Source: Enterobacter sp. ENT03
GTDB lineage: Bacteria > Pseudomonadota > Gammaproteobacteria > Enterobacterales > Enterobacteriaceae
Direction of reading: 5' to 3'
NCBI RefSeq assembly: GCF_019218745.1
Contig: NZ_JAHUXA010000001.1
Location: 62,001-126,000, forward strand
Length of the DNA: 64,000 bases
Made by a program: the position numbers and the translations under genes. The notes beneath the pieces were generated by a model. It searched no databases, was not told the origin of the DNA, and saw only the letters and a program-made list of their open reading frames with translations. Below, one piece after another: positions 54,801 to 63,616 of this stretch; position 1 is the first letter of the stretch; each line of letters starts with the position of its first letter.

Positions 54801-55346
54801 ATGGAATGCCTTAAAAAGGTTGTAGCGGGAAGTCTGTTATTAATGAGTTCTAATATTTTTGCCGCAACAAATAACGCCCCGGATGCAGAAGCGCTTCGCT
54901 TTTATGAGGATATCGTCCATTCGTTACCTGAACTTGAACCTGTAACATGGACCGCGGCTGCTGAAAAATACAAGCTTCTCGTTTTCATTGATAACCAGTG
55001 TATATATTGTACTCAGGTTGTTAAGAATGTTAAAAAATATAACGATGCGGGTCTGACAATGTCGTTTATTACCGTTGCGCCATCGTCAATACGTGACAGC
55101 GTTATCGAAGATATGGGCAGAGTCTGGTGCGCAGCAGATCGCAAGAAAAGTTTGCAAAACGCGATGGCGGGATTTCTGCCGGATAACGACGCGTCGGAAG
55201 CCTGTACAAATAGGATCGTTAAACAATCCGCTCTGGCCGTTCGGCTCGGCGTAACGGTAACGCCAGTAATGGTCGTCATCGATAAATCTGTTCATCCCTT
55301 TATCGGCAGCGTCCCACCAGCGCAGATCCTTTCTGAACTGCAATAA
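54801..55346 (+). CDS. periplasmic thioredoxin-fold protein, DsbC/DsbG-like domain
   Basis: A 181-residue secreted protein (signal peptide KKVVAGSLLLMSSNIFA, cleavage after FAA). The active site Cys-Ile-Tyr-Cys occurs in DNQCIYCTQVVKNV (residues ~72-75), and the cis-Pro loop is VTVTPVMVV. A second Cys pair (WCAADR, EACTNRI) resembles the structural disulfide of DsbC. It lacks the N-terminal dimer domain of DsbC, as TrbB-type proteins do. Probably a thiol-disulfide exchange protein for nearby envelope proteins. AT-rich. Confidence 0.85.
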   Translation: MECLKKVVAGSLLLMSSNIFAATNNAPDAEALRFYEDIVHSLPELEPVTWTAAAEKYKLLVFIDNQCIYCTQVVKNVKKYNDAGLTMSFITVAPSSIRDSVIEDMGRVWCAADRKKSLQNAMAGFLPDNDASEACTNRIVKQSALAVRLGVTVTPVMVVIDKSVHPFIGSVPPAQILSELQ

Positions 55347-55364
55347 GCATCCCTGCTACGTTAT

Positions 55365-55913
55365 TCAGTTCTGTTCCGACACCAGGAGCGCCATGGTGTC
55401 CGGCTCCAGCGCGCAGAATACGTGCTCCTCATCCGCCGGGTAGGAAATGTAATCCCCCGCGCCCAGCTCCACAGGCGACGCCGTCAGCCCGACCCGCGCA
55501 CGACCCTGCGTCACAATAATATGCTCAACGGATCCCGCCGGGTGCGGCATGGACAGCCTTTCCGAGCCCGGCTGGGTGATCAGCAGATAGATGTCCCGCC
55601 GCGCGCCGGGTGGACAGGTCGCCAGTAAAATCGCCTTATAGTCAGCCAGCTCCGCGGTCACCGTCGGGCCTTCCCCACAACGTATGACCTGCATCTTATT
55701 GATTTCAGGCTCCATTAGCCGGGCAAACGGGATATTCAGCGCTACACACAATGCCCATAAGGTTTCGAGACTGGGATTACCGCTACCCGACTCCAGCTGC
55801 GACAGGGTGGATTTCGCAATTCCGGCCCGACGCGCCACTTCCGCCAGCGACAGCCCGGCGCGCTGGCGCTCTCGTGTCAAACCTTTCGCGATCAGATCTA
55901 TTGGTTGATTCAT
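55365..55913 (-). CDS. XRE-family regulator with cupin domain
   Basis: A 182-residue protein: HTH_3 at about 9-65 (LSLAEVARRAGIAKSTLSQLE), then a cupin_2 sensor at about 105-178 (SVEHIIVTQGRARVG, LGAGDYISYPADEEHVF). This is the usual regulator type found beside AzlC/AzlD or amino-acid genes. It is divergent from azlCD across 99 bp containing a perfect 16-bp palindrome. It likely represses azlCD and itself; the ligand may be an amino acid. Confidence 0.92.
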   Translation of the reverse strand: MNQPIDLIAKGLTRERQRAGLSLAEVARRAGIAKSTLSQLESGSGNPSLETLWALCVALNIPFARLMEPEINKMQVIRCGEGPTVTAELADYKAILLATCPPGARRDIYLLITQPGSERLSMPHPAGSVEHIIVTQGRARVGLTASPVELGAGDYISYPADEEHVFCALEPDTMALLVSEQN

Positions 55914-55938
55914 TATTTCGCCTGTATCGTATTTTATA

Positions 55939-55954
55939 TCGAACGATCGTTCGA
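55939..55954. promoter_or_regulatory. 16-bp palindrome, probable XRE-cupin operator
   Basis: TCGAACGATCGTTCGA is perfectly symmetric, 25 bp upstream of the regulator start and about 60 bp upstream of azlC. Confidence 0.7.
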
Positions 55955-56012
55955 CTTGAAAAACGCTTTTGATGCGTTCATTATAATGAACAACCGTACT
56001 TTATGAGAAGAG

Positions 56013-56681
56013 ATGATGAGCAATAAACCTGCTGCGTTACCGCCTGATGCGATAAAAAGCATTGTGTTAATTTGCCTGGCTGACAGTCTGGTGGGCCTCT
56101 CCTACGGGTCGCTTGCCATTTCGGAAGGCTTTCCGCTGTGGGTCCCGCTGTCGTTATCATTGCTGGTGCTGGCCGGTGCCTCTGAGTTTATGTTTATTGG
56201 CATTGTGGCGGGCGGCGGCAGCCCGTTAACCGCTGCCGCCGCTGGTCTGCTGGTCAACCTGCGGCATTTTCCTTTTGGCATCGCGGTAAAAGATCTGGCC
56301 GGGCGCAAGCGTTTGAGCTGGCTGGGCTGCCATATCATGAATGATGAAAGCGTGGTGGTGGGCATTTCGCAGGAAAACCTCGTGCAGCGCCGTGCGGCGT
56401 ACTGGGCCTGTGGACTGGGCATCGCCTTCTGCTGGCCGGTGAGCGTCCTTGCCGGGGCCTGGCTGGGGCGTTTTATCCCGGATACCCAGGCCATGGGGCT
56501 CGACGCCGTGTTCCCGGCGATTTTAATTGCGCTGATATTCCCGGCCTTGCTGAAACGACGCGTGGCGATCCCGGCGTCGGTCGGCGCGGCGGTGAGCCTG
56601 ATCACGGTGCCTTTTCTGCCTGCGGGGATGCCGGTTCTCTGTGCTATGGCGGGCATGCTGGCCTGGCGGGGGGATAAATAA
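56013..56681 (+). CDS. AzlC family branched-chain amino acid exporter subunit
   Basis: A 222-residue inner-membrane protein with about six helices (LSYGSLAISEGFPLWVPLSL, FMFIGIVAGGGSPLTAAAAG, NLRHFPFGIAVKDLAG). AzlC/YgaZ proteins pair with AzlD/YgaH to export valine and related amino acids. Its TAA shares one base with the azlD ATG, so translation is coupled. MM or M start; GAGAAGAG lies upstream. Divergently controlled by the XRE-cupin regulator. Confidence 0.92.
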   Translation: MMSNKPAALPPDAIKSIVLICLADSLVGLSYGSLAISEGFPLWVPLSLSLLVLAGASEFMFIGIVAGGGSPLTAAAAGLLVNLRHFPFGIAVKDLAGRKRLSWLGCHIMNDESVVVGISQENLVQRRAAYWACGLGIAFCWPVSVLAGAWLGRFIPDTQAMGLDAVFPAILIALIFPALLKRRVAIPASVGAAVSLITVPFLPAGMPVLCAMAGMLAWRGDK

Positions 56682-57001
56682 TGTCATCGACAATGATCGC
56701 TGTCGGCATCGCGGTGCTGGCGCTGGGAACCTATCTGATCCGTTTTGCAGGATACCGGCTGGGCACCCGACTGGCGCTTTCCGAACGCACACAAACGTTA
56801 TTATCCGATGCCGCGATCCTGCTGTTACTGGCCGTGGCCGCCATCAGTACCCTTTATGAAGCGCAGGAATTTGCTGGCGTGGCACGGGTAGCCGGCGTGC
56901 TGTTTGCGCTGTTTCTTTGCTGGCGAAAAGCGCCACTGGTGCTCACTATTATTGGCGCGGCAGTCATGACGGCGGGTCTGCGCTATATCGGCCTTGCCTG
57001 A
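56681..57001 (+). CDS. AzlD family amino acid exporter subunit
   Basis: A 106-residue protein with four helices, including IAVGIAVLALGTYLIRFAGY at the N terminus (the TYxxRxxG motif of AzlD) and ILLLLAVAAISTLY. It forms the export complex with the AzlC-like protein; the overlap TAATG couples the two genes. Confidence 0.92.
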   Translation: MSSTMIAVGIAVLALGTYLIRFAGYRLGTRLALSERTQTLLSDAAILLLLAVAAISTLYEAQEFAGVARVAGVLFALFLCWRKAPLVLTIIGAAVMTAGLRYIGLA

Positions 57002-57111
57002 CGGCGCGGGATAGTGATTCCTCTGATTCTGCCGCGCCTGCGTCTGGCGGCTAAAAGCGTGGCATATAATTCATGTTGAAATCATTCACAATGAATCAAT
57101 GAGGAAGAGTT

Positions 57112-57963
57112 ATGAGCAGCGAAAAAAGTAAACAGCCACAGAGTGATCATGCTGAAGATAACGCCTTTTTCCCTTCAGAATATTCTCTGGGCGAATTTAC
57201 CAGCCCTGTTTCTGATTTGAGTGATGCTGATTATCCTCATCCCTATAAAGGCGGAAAAAAGATCCTGGTCATAGCTGCCGATGAGCGTTATCTGAAGACA
57301 GATACCGGGGCGTTATTCTCAACGGGGAATCATCCCGTTGAAACGCTGGTGCCGCTCTATCATTTACACGCTGCCGGTTTTGAATTCGAGGTGGCGACGG
57401 TTTCCGGCCAGATGGCAAAATTTGAATACTGGGCGATGCCACGCCAGGATCCACGGATCATGCCTTTCTTCAAACAGTATCAGTCACTATTCAAGTCGCC
57501 GAAAAAACTCGCTGACGTGGTTAAGGATCTGAGCGGCGACAGTGACTATGCGGCGGTGTTTATTCCCGGCGGCCACGGCGCGCTGATTGGCCTGCCTGAG
57601 AGCGACGCCGTGGCGGATACCCTGCGCTGGGCGATTCATCACGATCACGTGGTGATCTCGCTCTGTCATGGTCCGGCGGCGTTCCTGGCGCTGCGCAACG
57701 GTGAGAACCCGCTCAAGGGTTATTCAATCTGCGCCTTCCCGGATGCCACTGATAAACAGACGCCGGATATGGGCTATATGCCCGGTCACCTGACCTGGTA
57801 TTTTGGCGAGGCATTAAAAGCGATGGGGATGAATATCATCAATGATGATATTGATGGCAGTGTGCATCAGGATCGTAATCTGCTGACGGGCGACAGTCCT
57901 TTTGCGGCGAATGCTCTCGGCCAGCTGGCGGCGAAAGAATTGCTCACCCGCTATACCCATTAA
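57112..57963 (+). CDS. hchA: Hsp31 glyoxalase III / protein deglycase
   Basis: A 283-residue DJ-1/PfpI-superfamily protein, the same length as E. coli HchA and very similar. It converts methylglyoxal to lactate without glutathione and acts as a chaperone at high temperature. The catalytic Cys is in SLCHGPAAFLAL (about residue 184), with Glu in GNHPVETLVP and the substrate-domain PDATDKQTPDMGYMPGHLTW. GAGGAAGAG precedes ATG. A single gene within the accessory block. Confidence 0.96.
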   Translation: MSSEKSKQPQSDHAEDNAFFPSEYSLGEFTSPVSDLSDADYPHPYKGGKKILVIAADERYLKTDTGALFSTGNHPVETLVPLYHLHAAGFEFEVATVSGQMAKFEYWAMPRQDPRIMPFFKQYQSLFKSPKKLADVVKDLSGDSDYAAVFIPGGHGALIGLPESDAVADTLRWAIHHDHVVISLCHGPAAFLALRNGENPLKGYSICAFPDATDKQTPDMGYMPGHLTWYFGEALKAMGMNIINDDIDGSVHQDRNLLTGDSPFAANALGQLAAKELLTRYTH

Positions 57964-58013
57964 TTTGCCCCGAACGTACCTCGCGTTTTAATAGTGGTAA
58001 TAACCTTTAAAAG

Positions 58014-58033
58014 CCCCGGCGTGTGGTCCGGGG
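58014..58033 (+). terminator. GC hairpin after hchA
   Basis: CCCCGG (58014-58019) pairs with CCGGGG (58028-58033) around an 8-nt loop, about 50 bp after hchA. No U-run; weak evidence. Confidence 0.35.
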
Positions 58034-58153
58034 TCCCCTACTAATATTGGCATCAGATTCTTCTCAAACACTTAATACAGTGCCTGGTAAAAATGTTTAC
58101 AAAGCCTTTACCGGCTTATAATCGAATTTTACAAAACGTAACAGGGACTGATA

Positions 58154-58483
58154 ATGAAGAAAACATGCCTGCTGGCAGTGATTACCGGAGCATTATTGCT
58201 CCAGGGCTGCGCGTCTGCTTTTCAGAAACACCATGGTATTGACTGGGGTAATGCTGATACCTGCCCGGCCCCCAAACCCAGCGAAATTAAAAATACGCGT
58301 CTTCTGATTGAAGACGGTAAGACCCTGAAATGCCAGATCAGACCTTATGTCAGCAATATGGCGTGTCAGGGCATCACTGATAAGACAAATGCGGATGGCG
58401 TGGTCTGTCAGAACGGCATGGGAAACACCATCCTGTTTATATTTGATGAGAAGGGTGTACTGAAGAGCCACGGCCCAATATAA
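58154..58483 (+). CDS. unknown small lipoprotein
   Basis: A 109-residue protein with a lipoprotein signal (KKTCLLAVITGALLLQGC; Cys about residue 19). The mature part has several Cys (DTCPAPK, LKCQIRP, MACQGI, VVCQNG), so two disulfides are likely. No family recognised. It precedes rspR on the same strand with a 72-bp gap and ends the accessory block. Confidence 0.75.
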   Translation: MKKTCLLAVITGALLLQGCASAFQKHHGIDWGNADTCPAPKPSEIKNTRLLIEDGKTLKCQIRPYVSNMACQGITDKTNADGVVCQNGMGNTILFIFDEKGVLKSHGPI

Positions 58484-58555
58484 GCGCCCTCAGGTGGGCT
58501 GCCTGCAAAAAAAATGGTATGGTAGCCAGGTTACCCATCTGAGAACTCACATCGA

Positions 58556-59242
58556 ATGGCCGCTGAAACGCAATTAAATCCAACACAGCCTGTAAACCAG
58601 CAAATCTACCGTATTCTGCGCCGGGATATTGTGCATTGTCTGATCGCTCCCGGCACGCCGCTGTCTGAAAAAGACGTCTCGGTGCGTTTCGACGTTTCCC
58701 GCCAGCCTGTACGCGAAGCTTTTATTAAGCTGGCGGAAAATGGGCTGATCCAGATCCGCCCGCAGCGCGGCAGCTACGTTAATAAAATTTCCATGCAGCA
58801 GGTACGCAATGGCTGTTTTGTGCGCCAGGCCATTGAGTGCGCTGTCGCTCGCCGGGCGGCCACATTAATCAACGACAGCCAAAGCTATCAGCTTGAGCAG
58901 AACTTGCATCAGCAGCGCATTGCCATTGATCGCAAGCAGCTCAACGATTTCTTCCAGCTTGACGACGAATTTCACCAGAAACTGGCGCAGATCGCCGATT
59001 GCCAACTGGCCTGGGACACCATCGAAAACATCAAAGCCACCATGGACCGCGTGCGTTATATGAGCCTTGATCACGTGTCGCCACCGGAAAAACTCCTCAG
59101 TCAGCATCAGGATATTTTTGCCGCGCTGGAGAAAAAGGATGTTGAAGGCGTGGATCAGGCGATGACCCGCCATTTGCAGGAGATCGGTGAAACCGTGCAG
59201 CTGATACGTCAGGAAAACCGCGACTGGTTTACGGAGGAGTAA
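58556..59242 (+). CDS. rspR: GntR/FadR-family repressor of rspAB
   Basis: A 228-residue regulator nearly identical to E. coli RspR (YdfH). GntR winged helix: [25 protein letters not shown] (residues ~36-60), then a FadR-type helical C-terminal domain. It represses the rspAB operon. Here it lies 3 kb from rspB, with ydfI and ydfJ between them on the other strand. The symbol follows E. coli. Confidence 0.95.
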   Translation: MAAETQLNPTQPVNQQIYRILRRDIVHCLIAPGTPLSEKDVSVRFDVSRQPVREAFIKLAENGLIQIRPQRGSYVNKISMQQVRNGCFVRQAIECAVARRAATLINDSQSYQLEQNLHQQRIAIDRKQLNDFFQLDDEFHQKLAQIADCQLAWDTIENIKATMDRVRYMSLDHVSPPEKLLSQHQDIFAALEKKDVEGVDQAMTRHLQEIGETVQLIRQENRDWFTEE

Positions 59243-59249
59243 AGCGTTA

Positions 59250-59290
59250 CGTGGTGCCCGGCGGCGCTGCGCTTGCCGGGCCTACAAAGG
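59250..59290. repeat. REP unit after rspR
   Basis: gcccggcggcgctgcgcttg followed by ccgggcctacaaagg forms a single REP palindrome 10 bp after rspR, directly before the tandem array. Confidence 0.8.
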
Positions 59291-59514
59291 CATGTTAGCG
59301 ATAAAATCATAATAAGTAGGCCGGGTAAGGCACAGCCGCCACCCGGCATGTTAGCGATAAAATCATAATAAGTAGGCCGGGTAAGGCGCAGCCGCCACCC
59401 GGCATGTTAGCGATAAAATCGTAATATGTAGGCCGGGTAAGGCATAGGCGCCACCCGGCATGTTAGCGATAAAATCATAATAAGTAGGCCGGGTAAGGCG
59501 TAGCCGCCACCCGG
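59291..59514. repeat. four tandem copies of a 56-bp unit
   Basis: The units start at 59291, 59347, 59403 and 59459. Each reads catgttagcgataaaatcat, then aataagtaggccgggtaagg, then a ccgccacccgg end, with only a few substitutions between copies. The right half is a REP-like palindrome. The array lies between convergent rspR and ydfI. Exact period and near-identity suggest recent expansion, useful as a variable-number locus. Confidence 0.95.
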
Positions 59515-59523
59515 CTTTTTACG

Positions 59524-60981
59524 TTATGAAACGTACTGCGCCACCGTGGCTTTTGCCCCCTGGCGTTGCAATAACTGATACGCGCGGTTCACCTCGCTGA
59601 CAAACGCGCTTTCATGCGGCAGTTCGTTACCGAAAATCGCCTCAATGCCCAGCAGTGCTTTTACCCGCGCTTCCCCTTCTGCACTGCTGTTCACTGCCTG
59701 CTGGATCACCGTCAGCAACGGATCGCACACCTCAATCGGCTGCCCCTGCTCGTCCGTGCCGCCGACATAACGCATCCAGCCCGCCACGCCCAGCGCCAGC
59801 AAACGGAAATCGCTGTGATGAACCAGATGCCAGCGCACCGAGTCCAGCATGCGCTGCGGCAGTTTCTGGCTGCCGTCCATGGCGATCTGCCAGGTACGGT
59901 GACGCAGCGCAGGATTGCTGTAACGGGCGATCAGCATATCGGCATAATGCGCCAGATCCACGCCCTGCACGCTCAGCGTCGGGGCTTGCTCTTGCAACAT
60001 CAGCGCGTGCGCCGCGCGGCGATAGTTGTCGTCTTCCATGCACTCGTTAATGTGCTGATAGCCCGCCAGATACCCCAGATAGGCCAGGAAAGAGTGGCTA
60101 CCGTTCAGCATGCGCAGCTTCATCTCTTCGAAGGGCAGCACATCCACCACCAGCTCGGCACCGGCTTTTTCCCACGCCGGACGTCCGGCCACAAAGTTAT
60201 CTTCCACCACCCACTGACGGAACGGCTCGCAGGCCACACCCGCCGGATCGCGCACGCCGGTGAGCTGCTCGATTTTATCCAGCGTTTCAGCGGTCACGGC
60301 GGGCACAATGCGGTCCACCATGGTGGACGGGAAAGTGACGTTTGCGGCGATCCAGTCGGCGAGATCGGCATCAACCGCGCGGGCATAGGCGGTGATCACA
60401 TTGCGCATCACATGCCCGTTTTCCGGCATGTTGTCGCAGGACATGACAGTGAAAGCATTTAGCCCGGCGGCCCGGCGGCGCGCCAGCGCTTCGACAATGA
60501 CGCCCGGCGCGGATTTCGGCTGCTGCGGGTTTTGCAGGTCTGCCAGGATCAACGGGTGATCGAGCATCAACTGGCCAGTTGCCGGTGAGTGGCAATAGCC
60601 TTTCTCGGTGATGGTCAGGGAGACGATCGCCACCTGCGGCTCACACATCGCCGCCAGCACGGTTTCCAGACCTTCCACCTGCGCATGCAGCGCACGTTTT
60701 ACCACGCCGACGACGCGGGCGGTCCAGGCATCCGCAGACATTTCGGCCACGGTATAAAGATGATCCTGCGCGTTCAGATCGGCGATCTGCTGCTCGCCGC
60801 CAATCAGGTTGACCTCGCAGTAGCCCCAGTCGCTGTTATGCTCTGCGGCCAGAATGTCGGTATAAACCGCCTGATGCGCGCGATGAAAAGCGCCAAAACC
60901 CAGGTGCACAATGCGCGGCACCAGCGCGTTACGATCGTAAGCCGGTAAGGTGGCTTTCGCGTTTAACAGTCTGTTTTCCAT
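59524..60981 (-). CDS. ydfI: mannitol dehydrogenase family oxidoreductase YdfI
   Basis: A 485-residue long-chain dehydrogenase (E. coli YdfI has 486). The UxuB/mannitol-dehydrogenase features are clear: [18 protein letters not shown] at the nucleotide site, CDNMPENG, and the catalytic Lys in [18 protein letters not shown]. It likely interconverts a hexuronate such as D-fructuronate/D-mannonate or another sugar acid with [21 protein letters not shown] is the start; the frame is open ten codons further. It is the first of ydfI-ydfJ-rspB-rspA reading right to left, though rspA is probably the operon head. Confidence 0.93.
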   Translation of the reverse strand: MENRLLNAKATLPAYDRNALVPRIVHLGFGAFHRAHQAVYTDILAAEHNSDWGYCEVNLIGGEQQIADLNAQDHLYTVAEMSADAWTARVVGVVKRALHAQVEGLETVLAAMCEPQVAIVSLTITEKGYCHSPATGQLMLDHPLILADLQNPQQPKSAPGVIVEALARRRAAGLNAFTVMSCDNMPENGHVMRNVITAYARAVDADLADWIAANVTFPSTMVDRIVPAVTAETLDKIEQLTGVRDPAGVACEPFRQWVVEDNFVAGRPAWEKAGAELVVDVLPFEEMKLRMLNGSHSFLAYLGYLAGYQHINECMEDDNYRRAAHALMLQEQAPTLSVQGVDLAHYADMLIARYSNPALRHRTWQIAMDGSQKLPQRMLDSVRWHLVHHSDFRLLALGVAGWMRYVGGTDEQGQPIEVCDPLLTVIQQAVNSSAEGEARVKALLGIEAIFGNELPHESAFVSEVNRAYQLLQRQGAKATVAQYVS

Positions 60982-61153
60982 GGATGAGACTCGTCTTATT
61001 AAATGAAACACCGGTCCATAAGATGACGGATGCCGGGTCGCGGTATGTTGACCTGAGACAGGGTTTGCTGACTACACCAACTAGAATGGTAACTAAATGT
61101 ATCAAAAAAGGCGCTTTAATGATTCAGCGCCTGAATGGTTATACGAGGTTTAT

Positions 61154-62530
61154 TCAGACCGGATGACGCGCGCCTGTTACCTGCTGCTGCGCCGTTTTTT
61201 CTGCGGCATCCTCACGAATACTCAGGTCACGGTCACGAACTTCCGGCATCAGAATGGCAGATACCAGACCAATGATTGAGTAGACGATCATCATCGCGAC
61301 AATCGGCCACCAGGAGCCGGTCATGTTGCAGAAGATCCCCGCCAGCACCGGGCCAAAGCCCACTGCGACCAGACCGCCCGCTTCTTTGGAGATCGCCATA
61401 CGGGTAAAGCGGTTCCGCGAGCCGAACATTTCGGCCATGGTGATATTTTCCAGGGCGAACAGGCCGAGCACGGCGAAATTATGAATAACGATAATCGACG
61501 CCATGATCACTCCGGGCGTATAGCTGGTGTCGACGATAATCGAAATCATCGGGTAGGCCAGCACAATCGCGGAGATGTTGAGCAGGATGTACGGCACCCG
61601 GCGGCCAATTTTATCCGACAGCCAGCCCAGCAGCGGGATGGTGATAAAGCCGAGGATCGAACTTATCATCAGCGCATCGGTGGGAATGCTTTTGTTGAAC
61701 AGCAGCGTCTGCACCAGATACCCGGCAAGGAACGTCTGGATCAGCCCGGAGTTACCCGCCTGACCAAAACGCAGACCGGTCGCCAGCCAAAAGGTTTTAC
61801 TGCGGAACATTGCGCCCAGCGTGGTTTCAGATGCCTGTACCTTCGCGGGTATGGCATCGTCGTCGTTGACCTGCTCGAACACCGGGCTTTCTTTCAGGTT
61901 CAGGCGCAGCCAGATGGCGAAAATCATTACCACGACGCTGGCGAGGAACGGAATACGCCAGCCCCAGGCAACCAGCTCTTCACGATCGAGCACAAAGAAC
62001 ATAAAGGCCCAAATCGCGGTGGCGCTGAGCGTACCGCAGTTGGTGCCCATCGCCACCAGCGAGGAGATGATCCCGCGTTTGCCCTTCGGCGCGTACTCCG
62101 CCAGCATGGTGCCCGCGCCGGAGATCTCCGCCCCGGCCCCCAGTCCCTGAACAATACGCAGGGTTACCAGCAGCACCGGCGCAAAGATGCCAATTTGCGC
62201 GTAGGTCGGCAGCACACCGATAAGCGTGGTGCAGATCCCCATCATGGTGATGGTGATAAACAGCACTTTTTTACGCCCGATACGGTCGCCCATTTTGCCG
62301 AAGAAAAAGGCCCCGACAATACGCGCCACATAGCCTGCGCCATAGGTTCCCATCGCGAGGATCAGCGCCATCGCCGCTGACTGTTCGGGGAAGAATATTT
62401 CATGGAATACCAGCGCCGCGCCAAGCGAGTAGAGCTGGAAATCCATAAATTCGAGCGCGGTACCCAGCCAGCCAGAAACGGCGGCTTTCACCAGGTCGGA
62501 CGTCGTTCTTTCATTATTTACTTGGGTCAT
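61154..62530 (-). CDS. ydfJ: MFS transporter YdfJ, intact
   Basis: A 458-residue 12-helix transporter of the metabolite:H+ symporter group (GMGDRIGRKKVLFI-type loop after helix 2, here GKMGDRIGRKKVLF; LGAGAEISGAGTML). In E. coli K-12 ydfJ is broken by the Qin prophage; here the frame is whole. MTQVNNERTTSDLVKAAVSG is the start. It lies 54 bp downstream of rspB, so the rsp transcript probably carries it. Substrate is likely a sugar acid, by context only. Confidence 0.92.
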   Translation of the reverse strand: MTQVNNERTTSDLVKAAVSGWLGTALEFMDFQLYSLGAALVFHEIFFPEQSAAMALILAMGTYGAGYVARIVGAFFFGKMGDRIGRKKVLFITITMMGICTTLIGVLPTYAQIGIFAPVLLVTLRIVQGLGAGAEISGAGTMLAEYAPKGKRGIISSLVAMGTNCGTLSATAIWAFMFFVLDREELVAWGWRIPFLASVVVMIFAIWLRLNLKESPVFEQVNDDDAIPAKVQASETTLGAMFRSKTFWLATGLRFGQAGNSGLIQTFLAGYLVQTLLFNKSIPTDALMISSILGFITIPLLGWLSDKIGRRVPYILLNISAIVLAYPMISIIVDTSYTPGVIMASIIVIHNFAVLGLFALENITMAEMFGSRNRFTRMAISKEAGGLVAVGFGPVLAGIFCNMTGSWWPIVAMMIVYSIIGLVSAILMPEVRDRDLSIREDAAEKTAQQQVTGARHPV

Positions 62531-62584
62531 AATGGCTATCTCTGAAAAAGTAAGATGCGTACCACTCACTCGCATTGATTGTTG

Positions 62585-63604
62585 TTATTGTGGGAACGTC
62601 AGTAAGACTTTGCAGCATTGCCGCTGGTCTTTTTCAAACAGTTCGATGGCGTCGGTAACCTGTTGGTAATCAAACGTATGGGTAACGAGCTTGTCAGGAT
62701 CGATAAGCCCCCTGCGCATCCAGTCGATCACCATCGGGAATTTGTGCGCATTCAGGCGCGATGAAAATATCGACAGTTCTTTGCCGGTAATACCCTGCTG
62801 CACGATGTGCGAGGGTTCACTGGAAAAGCCCATGATCACGATGCGCGCGGCGGGTGACGCGAGGCCGATGGCTTCCGGCAAAATCGCCGGGTGACAGGCC
62901 GCATCGATAATAATGGTCGGCTTGATCCCCTGCGCCTCCAGCGTCTCCTGCAACGATGCCTTGCCGTTGTTGATCACCCAATCCGCGCCGCTGCGTTTCG
63001 CCATTGCCAGCCGTTCTTCGATGCGATCGGTGACAATCACCTGTTTAACCCCGTAAACGCCCTTCAGCGCCTGCACGGTGGTCAGCCCCATCGGGCCTGC
63101 GCCGTAAATCAGCGCGATGTCGTTCTCGCCGGGATTGATCTGCCCGGTGACGTTCGCCGCAATGGTGAACGGTTCAACCATCACCGCCTGTTTATCGGGG
63201 ATGGCGTCCGGGATGGTCCAGGCGTTTTTCGCAGGCACCACGGCATATTCACTAAAACCACCGTCACGGTGTACGCCCAACACCACAAGCGAAGTACAGA
63301 CGTTAGGCTTGCCCACCGAGCACGGGTAGCAGTGTCCACAACTGATCACCGGATCCACCGCCACGCGCTCGCCGAGTCGCGCGGCGTCCACGCCCTCGCC
63401 CACCGCGTCAATGACGCCGAAGAATTCATGGCCAATCACCCGCGGGTATTTCGCAAAGGGATTGTGACCGCGGTAAATATGGCTGTCGGAGCCGCAAATC
63501 CCGGCCAGTTTGATTTTGACGCGAACGTCGCCGGCCGCGGGTGCTGGTAACGGGCGTTCATCAATCAGCAGTTGGTTGGGTGTTTCAATAACAATACTTT
63601 TCAT
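62585..63604 (-). CDS. rspB: zinc-dependent alcohol dehydrogenase, starvation sensing
   Basis: A 339-residue MDR alcohol dehydrogenase, identical in length to E. coli RspB. Catalytic zinc ligands: Cys and His in AGICGSDSH-GH, Glu in GHEFFG; structural zinc Cys cluster in CGHCYPCSVGKPNVC. NAD-binding IYGAGPMGLTT. It probably oxidises a sugar acid, L-gulonate-like, supplying RspA's pathway; it also lowers homoserine lactone-linked sigma-S signals in E. coli. The second of two ATGs has the proper spacing to AGGAG. It follows rspA by 12 bp. Confidence 0.95.
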   Translation of the reverse strand: MKSIVIETPNQLLIDERPLPAPAAGDVRVKIKLAGICGSDSHIYRGHNPFAKYPRVIGHEFFGVIDAVGEGVDAARLGERVAVDPVISCGHCYPCSVGKPNVCTSLVVLGVHRDGGFSEYAVVPAKNAWTIPDAIPDKQAVMVEPFTIAANVTGQINPGENDIALIYGAGPMGLTTVQALKGVYGVKQVIVTDRIEERLAMAKRSGADWVINNGKASLQETLEAQGIKPTIIIDAACHPAILPEAIGLASPAARIVIMGFSSEPSHIVQQGITGKELSIFSSRLNAHKFPMVIDWMRRGLIDPDKLVTHTFDYQQVTDAIELFEKDQRQCCKVLLTFPQ

Positions 63605-63616
63605 CATCTCTCCTGA

